Counted from the stretch's first letter, positions 6,340 to 13,635 are shown. The stretch: DNA of 16,468 bases from VRUE01 sp036406595 (GCA_036406595.1 DASXAR010000016.1:1-16468); one strand, 5' to 3'. Notes: a model not told the origin generated them from the sequence alone. Made by a program: numbers and translations.

Positions 6340-7164
6340 TCATCCGATCGGCTCCAATCGTCGCCGACGGCGCTCGAATACGGAAATCTCGCCGATGCCG
6401 AGCTCGCCGAGAAATTCGATTGCCTGCTCGTAGCCGTAGCCGACCTGCTCGGGAAGGTGGGCGTCGGAGGAGAGGGCGAAGGCGGCGCCCGCCTCGACGC
6501 ACATCTCGGCGAAGGCGCGGGAGGGGTAGAGCTCGCCGACCGGCTTGCGCAGGCCGGCGGTGGAGACCTCGACCGCGATTCCGCTCTCGGCGATCGCCTC
6601 GACGGCGGGCTCGTAGTAGTGGCGCGGGTCGCGCTCGGGGAGTGGCCGGGCGCTCCCCCAGACCTTGACCAGGTCGGGGTGGGCGAGGATGTCGAAGAGG
6701 CCGCAGCGGGCGCACTCGGCGAGCATCTCGAAGTAGCGGGCCCAGACGCGGTCCGGGTCCCCCACCCCCTCCCAGGCGTCGAAGCCGTCGTGGTCCACCG
6801 CGACGTCGCCGATGAAGTGGACCGAGCCGACCACGTAGTCGAAGTCGTGCGCCTCGAGCAGCGAGCCGGTGCGGTCCTCAGCGCCGGGGACGAAGTCGCA
6901 CTCGACCCCGAGCCGGAGGCCGGCGCCGCGGACGAACTCGCAGTAGTCGTCGAGGTCGTCGAGGGCCTGTTCGCGCCAGAAGGGGTGCCGCCACAGCTCG
7001 AGCGCCTGCGTGAAGCGGTAGACGTGCTCGGAGGCCCCCAGCTCCTCGATCCCCGCCCGCTGGGCGGCGGCCCGGTAACGCTCGACGTTCTCAGCCGTGA
7101 AGTAATCGTCCGGCCAGGTGCCCGGCTCGTCCGGCCGCAGGTGCAGGTGGTAGTCGGTCAGCAC
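6340..7164 (-). CDS. PHP-family phosphatase, histidinol-phosphatase-like
   Basis: 274 residues with the complete PHP metal-ligand set: His6 and His8 (DYHLHL), Glu46/His47 (SEH), Glu88 (GVECDF), His116 (GSVHF), His162 (AHPD), and Asp234/His236 (SSDAH). PHP proteins of this size and order (HisJ/HisK type) hydrolyse L-histidinol phosphate to histidinol using a trinuclear metal site. No other his gene lies in the window, so the substrate is an inference. The start is GTG 7164, giving the family-typical MLTDYHLHL; there is no clear Shine-Dalgarno. It is the first gene of the PHP-ispF-synthetase operon and is divergent from DUF389 across 93 bp. Confidence 0.88.
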   Translation of the reverse strand: MLTDYHLHLRPDEPGTWPDDYFTAENVERYRAAAQRAGIEELGASEHVYRFTQALELWRHPFWREQALDDLDDYCEFVRGAGLRLGVECDFVPGAEDRTGSLLEAHDFDYVVGSVHFIGDVAVDHDGFDAWEGVGDPDRVWARYFEMLAECARCGLFDILAHPDLVKVWGSARPLPERDPRHYYEPAVEAIAESGIAVEVSTAGLRKPVGELYPSRAFAEMCVEAGAAFALSSDAHLPEQVGYGYEQAIEFLGELGIGEISVFERRRRRLEPIG

Positions 7165-7257
7165 TGGCCGCGCACGTTACCCGCCGACTCTCGCCGATCC
7201 CGCCGATCTCCCGCCGTCGGCGTGGATTTGGGGGGCCGGGATACCCTTCGCGGCCCC

Positions 7258-8199
7258 ATGGTCCATCTACGGATCATCGCGCCGTCGGATCGCGCCGCGC
7301 AGGTGCACCAGCTGCTCGAGGCGGCGCCCTCGGTCAGCAACCTCGTCCACCTCGAGGGCGTGGCCCGCCAGCCGCCGGGCGACCTCATCCTCTGCGACGT
7401 GGCGCGCGAGGAAGCGAGCGTCATCGTCGATGACCTGAAGGAGCTGGGGATCGGCCGCGACGGCTCGATCAGCCTCGAGCAGATCGACTCGCAGATCTCC
7501 GACGCGGCGAGGCAGGCGGAGAAGGCCGCCCCCGGCGCGCCGGGGGACGCCGTCGTCTGGGAGGAGGTCGAGGCGCGCACCTCCGAATCGACCGAGCTGA
7601 ACGCCAGCTTCCTCGCCTTCATGGTGCTCGCCTGCCTGATCGCCTCGGTCGGCATCTTCACCGGCTCGCCGATCCTGATCGTCGGCGCGATGGTGGTCGG
7701 GCCGGAGTTCGGGCCGCTGGCCGGCCTCTGCGTGGCGGCGGTCGAGCGGCGCCCCTCGGTCGCCCGCCGCTCGCTGCGGGCGCTGGTGCTCGGCTTCCCG
7801 CTGGGGATCACCGCCGCCTTCCTCTTCACCCTCATCTCGGTCGCCACGGGGCTCCTCGACGCCAACTTCGAAAGCACCCAGAACGACCTGATCAAGTTCA
7901 TCGTCAGGCCCGAAACGTTCTCCTTCATCGTCGCCCTCTTCGCCGGCGCGGCGGGGATGCTCTCGCTGACCTCGGCCAAGTCGGGCGCCCTGGTCGGGGT
8001 GCTGATCTCGGTGACGACGATCCCCGCGGCGGCGAACATCGGCGTCGCAGCGGCGCTCGGCAACGGGCACGAATGGGTCGGCGCGATGGAGCAGCTCACC
8101 ATCAACCTGGTGGCGATCACCCTGGCGGGCGTCACCACGCTCTACGTCCAGAGGCGGATCTTCGAGAGGCGCCGCCGCAACCACCTGGCGGAACAGTGA
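7258..8199 (+). CDS. DUF389 membrane protein
   Basis: 313 residues. An N-terminal soluble domain of about 100 residues (MVHLRIIAPSDRAAQVHQLL ...) is followed by a membrane domain with five or six hydrophobic segments, from LAFMVLACLIASVGIF to NLVAITLAGVTTLYV. The segment GSPILIVGAMVVGPEFGPLAG is the hallmark of DUF389 (TIGR00341-type) proteins, whose transport role, if any, is not established. The reading frame stays open far upstream, but ATG 7258 gives the family N-terminus, and upstream codons lie opposite the PHP and ispF genes. There is no Shine-Dalgarno. TACCCT (7242-7247), ten bases before the ATG, may be a -10 box for leaderless transcription. It is followed by a GTGA-overlapping small gene. 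Confidence 0.9.
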   Translation: MVHLRIIAPSDRAAQVHQLLEAAPSVSNLVHLEGVARQPPGDLILCDVAREEASVIVDDLKELGIGRDGSISLEQIDSQISDAARQAEKAAPGAPGDAVVWEEVEARTSESTELNASFLAFMVLACLIASVGIFTGSPILIVGAMVVGPEFGPLAGLCVAAVERRPSVARRSLRALVLGFPLGITAAFLFTLISVATGLLDANFESTQNDLIKFIVRPETFSFIVALFAGAAGMLSLTSAKSGALVGVLISVTTIPAAANIGVAAALGNGHEWVGAMEQLTINLVAITLAGVTTLYVQRRIFERRRRNHLAEQ

Positions 8200-8360
8200 C
8201 GCGAAGGTCGGCGATGATCCGGCAGCTGGCGGTGATGCTCGCCGCCTTCGCTATCGGGACGGCGCTCGCGGCGGCACTCGGCGCGGTCAGCTTCGGCGTC
8301 GCGCTCGGGGTCGGGCAGCTCTGCTTCGCCGCGGCGCTCGCCTGGGTGCTGCTGACCTGA
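8196..8360 (+). CDS. small two-helix membrane protein coupled to DUF389
   Basis: 54 residues from GTG 8196, or 48 from ATG 8214 (AAGG a few bases upstream). It is almost entirely two hydrophobic helices separated by a short Gly-rich turn (LAVMLAAFAIGTALAAALG and FGVALGVGQLCFAAALAWVLL), so a membrane hairpin. The GTG shares GTGA with the DUF389 stop (8196-8199), implying translational coupling and equal dosage. It may be an accessory subunit of the DUF389 protein; I recognise no family. The stop is one base before the start of a 62-nt palindrome. Confidence 0.7.
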   Translation: MTRRSAMIRQLAVMLAAFAIGTALAAALGAVSFGVALGVGQLCFAAALAWVLLT

Positions 8361-8361
8361 A

Positions 8362-8423
8362 CTGGGTGACGTGCCGGTGGTTATCCCACCATATGGGTGG
8401 ATAACCACCGGCACGTCACCCAG
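8362..8423. terminator. 62-nt near-perfect palindrome between convergent genes
   Basis: Arms of 25 bp are perfectly complementary (starting CTGGGTGACGTGCC, ending GGCACGTCACCCAG), with a short inner stem ACC/GGT around a CATATG-containing centre. It starts two bases after the stop of the small membrane gene, and its right arm contains the ispD stop codon (8416-8418). It should block transcription from both sides. There is no T tract. It is far longer than a normal terminator and could instead be a repetitive extragenic palindrome or a small mobile-element remnant. Confidence 0.7.
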
Positions 8424-9174
8424 CGCGGCGGGATGCGATCCGTTCGGCCCGCTCGAGGTCGAAGGGCGTGGTCACCTTGAGGTTCTCGCCGCCGGACTCG
8501 TGGATCAGCACCCGGCCGCCGGCGGCCTCGAGCAGCATCGCCTCGTCGGTTGCGGCGGCGATCGCGTCCGGCTCGGCTTCGAGCGCGCCGCGCAGCGCCT
8601 CGACCCGGAAGGCCTGCGGCGTCTGCGCCGCCCACAGCCGCCCCCGATCGACCGTCCCCTCGATGACGAGTGCTCCGGAGGGGGAGGCTCGCTTGATCGT
8701 GTCGGTGACCGGGGCGGCGGCGATCGCGCCGTCGGCATCGGGGTCCCCGGCCAACGTCGCGAGGACACCGGCGATCAGCTCCGGCGTGACGAAGGGACGC
8801 GCGGCATCGTGGATCGCGACAAGCTCGGTCTCGACCGCGCCGAGCGCATTGGAGACCGACGCGGCACGGGTCTCGCCGCCGTCGACCACCACGAGCCCCC
8901 CGGCCTCCCCGTGCAAGTCCTCGACCTCCCCCTGCGAGTGCTCGGCCGGCCCGTGCGAGTGCTCGGCCTCCCCGTGCGAGTGCTCGGCCAGCCCGTGCGA
9001 GTGCTCGGCCAGCCCGTGCGCGAACCCGGGCGGGCAGGCGACGACGATCGACTCCACCCCGGCCGCCCGGAAGGCGTCGATCGACCACTCGACCATCGGC
9101 CGGCCGCCGAGCGGCAGAAAAGCCTTCGGGCCGCCGGCTCCGAGCCTCTCTCCGGAGCCGGCGGCCGCGATGAC
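8416..9174 (-). CDS. ispD: 2-C-methyl-D-erythritol 4-phosphate cytidylyltransferase
   Basis: Transfers CMP from CTP to methylerythritol 4-phosphate in the MEP pathway. The CTP-binding start VIAAAGSGERLGAGGPKAF, IHDAARPFVTPELI, TDTIK, AAQTPQAFR and ATDEAMLLE match IspD in order. From the first family residue it is about 252 residues, longer than E. coli IspD (236) because of six heptads of the type HG-x-AEHS inserted after VVACPPGFA and before LVVVDGGETR (8893-9018). No ATG, GTG or TTG exists near the expected N-terminus. The end given here (GTC 9174) marks the first conserved residue, not a proven start; the nearest upstream in-frame GTG lies deep within carD. The first bases lie eight after the carD stop. 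The stop lies inside the 62-nt palindrome. Confidence 0.88.
   Translation of the reverse strand, partial: VIAAAGSGERLGAGGPKAFLPLGGRPMVEWSIDAFRAAGVESIVVACPPGFAHGLAEHSHGLAEHSHGEAEHSHGPAEHSQGEVEDLHGEAGGLVVVDGGETRAASVSNALGAVETELVAIHDAARPFVTPELIAGVLATLAGDPDADGAIAAAPVTDTIKRASPSGALVIEGTVDRGRLWAAQTPQAFRVEALRGALEAEPDAIAAATDEAMLLEAAGGRVLIHESGGENLKVTTPFDLERAERIASRRAG
8893..9018 (-). repeat. 21-bp tandem repeat (six heptads) inside ispD
   Basis: Six in-frame 21-bp units encode HGLAEHS, HGLAEHS, HGEAEHS, HGPAEHS, QGEVEDL and HGEAGGL. The first four share nearly identical codons, which points to recent expansion; the last two have diverged. It makes a His/Glu-rich surface loop. Confidence 0.95.
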
Positions 9175-9181
9175 CGCGGTG

Positions 9182-9718
9182 CTACGCGGTGGCTGCGAAG
9201 CGCTCCTCCAGCAGCCCGTCCAGATACTCCTCCGCGCCCTCCTCGTCCTTGTCCAGCGCGTACATGAACTCCGACGCGAGAATCTTCTTCGCCCGCGTGT
9301 ACATCTGCTTCTCACCCGTCGAGAGGCCCTTTTCCATCTCGCGGATGGCGAGGTTGCGAACCACCTCGGCGAGCTCGAAGACGTCACCGGTCTTGATCTT
9401 CTCGCGGTTGTACTTGAAGCGCCGGTTCCAGTTTTTCGGCATCTCCGAGACGTCGTCCGTGAGCACGTCGGTGACCTTCTTGATTTCTTCCTCGTCGATG
9501 ACCCGCCGCAGGCCCGCCTTGCCGGCGTTCTCGCAAGGAACCATCACCGTGAGCTCGTTGTGGAGGATCTTGATGGTGAGGTATTCGCGTTCCTCGCCCA
9601 TCAGCTCACGCGTTTCTTTCTTCAGCACCAGCCCTGCTCCGTGGTGGGGATAGACGACCTTGTCCCCCTCCTCGAAATCGCAGACGTACTCGACGTCCAC
9701 TTCGGTGCCGACCTCCAT
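9182..9718 (-). CDS. carD: CarD-family RNA polymerase-binding regulator
   Basis: 178 residues. CarD binds the RNA polymerase beta subunit and stabilises the open promoter complex, mainly at rRNA and housekeeping promoters. The N-terminal Tudor-like interaction domain is visible (EGDKVVYPHHGAGLV, residues 17-31, through VPCENAGKAGLRRV), as is the helical DNA-binding domain with KNWNRRFKYNREKIKTGDVFELAEVVRNL (Trp97 corresponds to the wedge tryptophan). The C-terminus is slightly longer than in mycobacteria. ATG 9718 has GAGG five bases upstream. An in-frame ATT at 9739 has a better-spaced AAGGAG and would add seven residues (IPELEES). It lies 61 bp after disA, and ispD follows immediately. Confidence 0.95.
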   Translation of the reverse strand: MEVGTEVDVEYVCDFEEGDKVVYPHHGAGLVLKKETRELMGEEREYLTIKILHNELTVMVPCENAGKAGLRRVIDEEEIKKVTDVLTDDVSEMPKNWNRRFKYNREKIKTGDVFELAEVVRNLAIREMEKGLSTGEKQMYTRAKKILASEFMYALDKDEEGAEEYLDGLLEERFAATA

Positions 9719-9779
9719 TGACTCCTCTAGCTCGGGAATCGTCCCACTCCTTTCAATTTGCGACGACGTCCATTCGCCG

Positions 9780-10892
9780 TCAACTCTGCAAGTACCGGTC
9801 GACCAGGCCAACTTCCTGGAGCCTCCGCAGGCCCTCGCGGATGTCCTTGGCCCGCGTCGGGCCGACTCCGTCGACAGCCTCGAGGTCGGCGTCGGAGGCT
9901 TCCAGGACCTCCTCCAGCCCACCCAGGTCCTGGATGATCTTCTGGACGACGAGTTTCGGGATCCGCGGGATCCGGCCCAGCACCCGGTAGCCCCGCGGAG
10001 CGACCGGGAAGTCGAGGGTGTTGAGCTTGCGGTCGTAGCCGAGCAGCTCGGCGAGCCGGCCGAAATCGAGCACGTCCTCGTGCGGAGTGCGCGCCAGCGA
10101 CTGCTGGACCGTGGCCAGGTTCTGCTCGGAGTCTTCGACCGAGTAGTCGCGGATCAGCGCCGTCTTTTCGGCCGCGACGCCGACCATCGTCTCCTCGAGC
10201 TGCATCTCGATCAGCCGCCCCTCGGTGCCGAGCTCGACGATGTAGCGCTCGACCTCGACCGCCATCCGCGTGGTCAGCTCGGCCCGCTGGAGGACGGAGA
10301 GCGCGTCGTAGAGGACGCCGCCGCCCTCGAACTCGAGCACGGTCAGCCGCGAGGAGATCTGGTCGAGCCGCTCGCGGTACTTCTCCAGCGTCGCCAGCCC
10401 CTGGTTCGCTTTGGCGAGGACCGCCGGAATGTCCTGAAGGATGTACTTGGTTCCTTCGACATAGAGGGAGACGACGTCGCGCCGCTGGCTGATCGCGACC
10501 ACCAGGGCGTCGGTCTGTTTGGAGACGCGCTCGGCGGTGCGGTGGCGGGTGCCGGTCTCCGAGGAGAGGATCGTCGGGTCGGGCATCAGCTGCACGTTGG
10601 CCCAGACGATCTTGGTCGCCTCCGGATTGAGGACGATCGCGCCGTCCATCTTCGCGACCTGGTAGAGCATCGCCGGCGAGTAGTCGATGTCGAGCTGGAT
10701 GCCGCCGGAGAGCAGGTGCGAGATGTCGCCCGGGTCGCCGACGACGATCAGCGCGCCGGTGCTGGCGTGGACGATGTTGTCGATGCCCTCGCGCAGGGCG
10801 CTGCCCGGCGCGACGACGTCGAGTGCCCTCAGAAGTTTCGGATCCTGGCGTTCCGCAAGCTCATGCAACTCATCGCCAGGCAAGGAGGACAT
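9780..10892 (-). CDS. disA: DNA integrity scanning protein, diadenylate cyclase
   Basis: 370 residues, full length. It makes c-di-AMP from two ATP and senses branched DNA, linking genome integrity to second-messenger signalling. The N-terminal DAC domain carries DGA (83-85) and GTRHRTAER (114-122), the catalytic and ATP-binding motifs, so it should be active. A helical linker follows (about 150-300). The C-terminal helix-hairpin-helix DNA-binding domain is visible in IPKLVVQKII and LEAVDGVGPTRAKDIREGL (about 320-360). The start ATG 10892 gives MSSLPGDELHEL; no good Shine-Dalgarno precedes it. disA-carD-ispD is a conserved actinobacterial order. A candidate promoter with TTGACA lies upstream. 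Confidence 0.97.
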   Translation of the reverse strand: MSSLPGDELHELAERQDPKLLRALDVVAPGSALREGIDNIVHASTGALIVVGDPGDISHLLSGGIQLDIDYSPAMLYQVAKMDGAIVLNPEATKIVWANVQLMPDPTILSSETGTRHRTAERVSKQTDALVVAISQRRDVVSLYVEGTKYILQDIPAVLAKANQGLATLEKYRERLDQISSRLTVLEFEGGGVLYDALSVLQRAELTTRMAVEVERYIVELGTEGRLIEMQLEETMVGVAAEKTALIRDYSVEDSEQNLATVQQSLARTPHEDVLDFGRLAELLGYDRKLNTLDFPVAPRGYRVLGRIPRIPKLVVQKIIQDLGGLEEVLEASDADLEAVDGVGPTRAKDIREGLRRLQEVGLVDRYLQS

Positions 10893-10943
10893 CGCTTAAA
10901 AGGATGCCAAATTCCGCTCTGCAATGCGGTCTGGCCAATCCCG

Positions 10944-10972
10944 ACTGGAGAGATCGGAACACCGATTGTCAA
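10944..10972 (-). promoter_or_regulatory. candidate disA promoter
   Basis: On the minus strand a perfect TTGACA (10972-10967) is followed after 17 bp by a poor -10 match, TCCAGT (10949-10944), about 50 bases before the disA ATG. The rest of the 145-bp gap shows no gene. CATCCT, eight bases before the ATG, is an alternative -10 for a leaderless start. Confidence 0.3.
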
Positions 10973-11022
10973 GTAGATCGCTCACCTAAGTGGACGAATG
11001 CGGCACTCAGAGCCGGCGGGCA

Positions 11023-11035
11023 GCGCCGACGGCGC
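11023..11035 (-). terminator. short GC dyad just after the transporter stop
   Basis: GCGCCG-A-CGGCGC, a perfect 6-bp dyad beginning two bases after the MFS transporter stop on the minus strand. There is no T tract. It may help terminate the reductase-transporter operon before the disA promoter. Confidence 0.3.
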
Positions 11036-11037
11036 GC

Positions 11038-12468
11038 TCAGAGATGGAAGCGGCGATGGTGACGATGGTGGAGAAGCTGCTCGGGCGGCGGCTCCCCGGC
11101 GACGGCCGGGTCCGGTCCGGCCGGCTCAGGGTCGCGCACGTAGGCCCAGGTGAGCGCCGTCCCGGCGGCGCAGAGGACCACCGCGACCCAGGTCGAGCCG
11201 GCGATCGCGGCGCTGAAGGAGTCGCCGCGCGCCTGCAGGGCGTGGAAGGCGGCGCCGGTCGCGGCGAGCGCCAGCGAGCCGGCCAGGACACGATCCATCG
11301 CAAGGACGCCGGAGGCGATCCCGACCTTCTCGGGCGGCATCGCGGCCATCGCCGCGGTCGACATCGGCGCGTAGACGAGCCCGATCGCGATGCCGAAGAG
11401 GAGGTAGCCGGCGAGCAGCAGCGCGTAGGAGCTGTCGGGGCCGAGCCGGGTGAGCACGAGGAGGCCGGCGGTCCCGCAGAGCATCCCGGCGGTCATCAGG
11501 CGACGGGCGCCGAAGCGGCCGATCAGCGCCCCCGAGAAGGGAGAGATCGCGACCATCGGCGCCGTCACCGGCAGGATCAACAGCCCGCTGAGGATCGCCG
11601 AGTGCCCGCGCGCGTCCTGGAGGTACTGCGGCTGGAAGAACATCACCGCCCAGTAGGAGCCGACGACGGCGAAGGCCGCCGCGCTGGCGCCGAAATAGGG
11701 TCCGTTGCGGAAGAGCTCGAATTCGACGATCGGATGGCGGGCGCGCCGCTCGACCCGCCAGAAGAGGAGCGCCAGGGCGATGCCGGACGCGGCGAGCGCG
11801 GCGGTCGCCGCCGCCGGCCAGACCCGCGACTGGATCATCGAGAGGACGAGCGCCGTCAGCCCGATCGTGAGGACGAGGAGGCCGGGGAGGTCGATCCTCC
11901 TCCCCGCCCCCGGGTCGGTCGACTCGGGCGCGGCGGCGAGGACGGTCGCGATCCCGGCGATGAGGACGGGCAGGTTGATCCAGAAGATCAGCCGCCAGTC
12001 GATGGCGATCAGGGCGCCGCCGACAACCGGCCCGATCGCCAGCGCGATCGCCGAGACCGCCGCCCAGATCCCCAGCGCCCGCGCCTGCTCCCCGGCGGGG
12101 AACGCGTTGCAGACGATCGCCAGCGAGAGCGACAGCATCGGCGCGGCCCCCGCCCCCTGCAGGACGCGGCCGCCGATCAGCATCTCGGGGCTCTGCGAGG
12201 CGCCGGAGACGATCGAGCCGGCGGCGAAGATGACCATCCCGACCAGGAAGACGCGGCGGCGGCCGAACATGTCCCCGAGGCGGCCCGCGGTGACGACCAG
12301 CACGGCGATGGTCAGCAGGTAGCCGTTCATCACCCACTGCAGCGCCGCCGCGCTGGCCCCGAGCTCGTCGCGGATCGAGGGAAGCGCGAGGGCGACGACG
12401 GTCGAGTCGAGCATCAGGACGAAGAGCCCGGAGCAGGCGCCGGCGAGCGTCCACCACTTGCGTGCCAT
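11038..12468 (-). CDS. MFS drug transporter, DHA2 (14-helix) family
   Basis: 476 residues, predicted proton-coupled efflux pump in the cytoplasmic membrane. DHA2 hallmarks are present: LDSTVVALALPSI in helix 1 (20-32), motif A GRLGDMFGRRRV (62-73), WVMNGYLL in helix 2, motif C AIGPVVGGAL (144-153) and DWRLIFWINLP (157-167). About 14 hydrophobic segments follow in sequence. The C-terminus is a short cytosolic tail ending in a His-rich stretch (LLHHRHHRRFHL), unusual but not diagnostic. Start ATG 12468 gives MARKWWTLAGACSGLFV; no Shine-Dalgarno is visible. It lies 30 bases downstream of the aldo/keto reductase on the same strand, so probably co-transcribed. The substrate is unknown. Long open frames on the opposite strand are shadows of its GC-rich codons. 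Confidence 0.92.
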   Translation of the reverse strand: MARKWWTLAGACSGLFVLMLDSTVVALALPSIRDELGASAAALQWVMNGYLLTIAVLVVTAGRLGDMFGRRRVFLVGMVIFAAGSIVSGASQSPEMLIGGRVLQGAGAAPMLSLSLAIVCNAFPAGEQARALGIWAAVSAIALAIGPVVGGALIAIDWRLIFWINLPVLIAGIATVLAAAPESTDPGAGRRIDLPGLLVLTIGLTALVLSMIQSRVWPAAATAALAASGIALALLFWRVERRARHPIVEFELFRNGPYFGASAAAFAVVGSYWAVMFFQPQYLQDARGHSAILSGLLILPVTAPMVAISPFSGALIGRFGARRLMTAGMLCGTAGLLVLTRLGPDSSYALLLAGYLLFGIAIGLVYAPMSTAAMAAMPPEKVGIASGVLAMDRVLAGSLALAATGAAFHALQARGDSFSAAIAGSTWVAVVLCAAGTALTWAYVRDPEPAGPDPAVAGEPPPEQLLHHRHHRRFHL

Positions 12469-12498
12469 CGGCGCAGGCTAGTCGGTGATTCCGACCAT

Positions 12499-13629
12499 CT
12501 ATGAGGCGACGAGGTCGCGGCCGGGCTCTATGCCCCAGCGCCGGCCGGCCTCGGCCAGCTCCTCATCGAGCGGCCAGCGGTCCGGGCGCTCCTCGCCCTC
12601 GTGCTGGGGACTGGCGCCCTTCAGCGCCATGCAGCCGGTGTTGTCTCCGACGGCGCGGATCCGGGCGACCTCGTCCTCGCCGAGGCGCTGCTCGGCGGGC
12701 AGCGCGGCGAGGTCGGCGCGCTTCTCCTCGATCGGCCGCGCCTCCGGGCCCGCCTCCTGGATCAGGGTCGGGACGACGCACTCGACCGCCGGATGGGCGA
12801 GGTTCCATTGGCAGGCGAGCTGGATCGTCGAGAGCCCGGCGGCCTCGCCGATCGGCGCGATCCGCTCCAGCTTCTCGAGGCCGGCCTCGATCCAGCCGGG
12901 CGGGCGGAAGGCGCGGTGGTCGCCCTCCGCCAGCTCCATTCCCGGCCGCAGGTCGCCCCAGAAGATGCCGCCGTAGTCGACGACGCGGGTGATGACGCGG
13001 ACGCCGTTGCGCGCCGCGGCGTCGAGGCAGAGCTCGCCGGGCCAGGGCTCGAAGGGGTTGAGGATGATCATCGCCCAGTCGATCCGCTCGCCGAAGCGCT
13101 CGATGCAGGAGATCAGGTCGAGGGTGAAGCCGTTGGCCGGCCCGGGCGCGACCCCGATCTGCCCGGCGAGGCCCTCCTCGCGCAGCGCCGCCATCGCGTC
13201 CCAGACGGCCTCGCTCGAGTAGCCGATGCGGTCGGGGTTGTGGAGGAGCAGGAGGTCGAAGCGGTCGACGCCGATCCGCTCCAGGCTGCGCTCGGCGGCC
13301 ATCCGCAGATAGCCGGCGTACTCCCCCTCGCCGCGCAGGCGCGGGTCCGTGAAGCGTGGGAAGCCGCGCGGGCCGTCCCGCTCGCCCTCGTAGAAGTCGT
13401 GGCCGATCGCGCCGACCAGGCGGAACCGGTCGCGCTCGACGCCGCCCAGCGCCCGGCCGAGGAGGCGGTCGGCGTCGCCCTGCCCGTAGGCGTCGGCGGT
13501 GAGCACGGTGTCGATGCCTGCGCCCGGTCGCAGGAGCCTCGTCAAGCGCTCCTCCTCGATCGCCTCACCGAAGCGGAGGTAGCGCCCGCCGCTCCAGGTG
13601 CCGATCGCGATGCGTCCAGGATCGCCCAC
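12499..13629 (-). CDS. aldo/keto reductase-like protein lacking the usual lysine
   Basis: 376 residues from GTG 13629 (386 from GTG 13659). TIM-barrel aldo/keto reductase fold is indicated by IAIGTWSGGRY at strand 1, TADAYGQGDADRLLGRAL (catalytic Asp and Tyr), FDLLLLHNPD (catalytic His), GQIGVAPGPANGF, WAMIILNPFEPW and LACQWNLAHPAVECVVPTLIQ. The strand that normally holds the catalytic lysine reads LVGAIGHDFYEGER, so the lysine of the tetrad is not visible. It may use another residue or be a non-canonical reductase; substrate unknown. TACGGT (13641-13636), six bases before GTG 13629, fits a -10 box for a leaderless message, which is why I favour that start. It is first in an operon with the MFS transporter and divergent from the delta-60 gene. 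Confidence 0.82.
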   Translation of the reverse strand: MGDPGRIAIGTWSGGRYLRFGEAIEEERLTRLLRPGAGIDTVLTADAYGQGDADRLLGRALGGVERDRFRLVGAIGHDFYEGERDGPRGFPRFTDPRLRGEGEYAGYLRMAAERSLERIGVDRFDLLLLHNPDRIGYSSEAVWDAMAALREEGLAGQIGVAPGPANGFTLDLISCIERFGERIDWAMIILNPFEPWPGELCLDAAARNGVRVITRVVDYGGIFWGDLRPGMELAEGDHRAFRPPGWIEAGLEKLERIAPIGEAAGLSTIQLACQWNLAHPAVECVVPTLIQEAGPEARPIEEKRADLAALPAEQRLGEDEVARIRAVGDNTGCMALKGASPQHEGEERPDRWPLDEELAEAGRRWGIEPGRDLVAS

Positions 13630-13635
13630 GGGCGA

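Noticed and set aside
5857..7257. Upstream extension of the DUF389 reading frame (open for 467 codons before ATG 7258)
   Set aside because: It runs antisense to ispF and the PHP gene, both with complete family motifs, and the extension has no recognisable domain. GC-rich codon bias explains the open frame.
9753..9773. Micro-ORF MDVVAN between disA and carD
   Set aside because: No repeat, no Shine-Dalgarno and no ATGA overlap; a short ORF in a 61-bp gap is expected by chance.
12478..12498. Micro-ORF MVGITD between the reductase and the MFS transporter
   Set aside because: Its ATG directly follows the reductase stop, but it is not repeated, does not overlap the transporter start and has no supporting signal.
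10990..12504. Long plus-strand open frame opposite the MFS transporter
   Set aside because: Composition is Arg/Asp/Gly/Pro-rich without motifs, whereas the minus strand has full DHA2 motifs and membrane helices.
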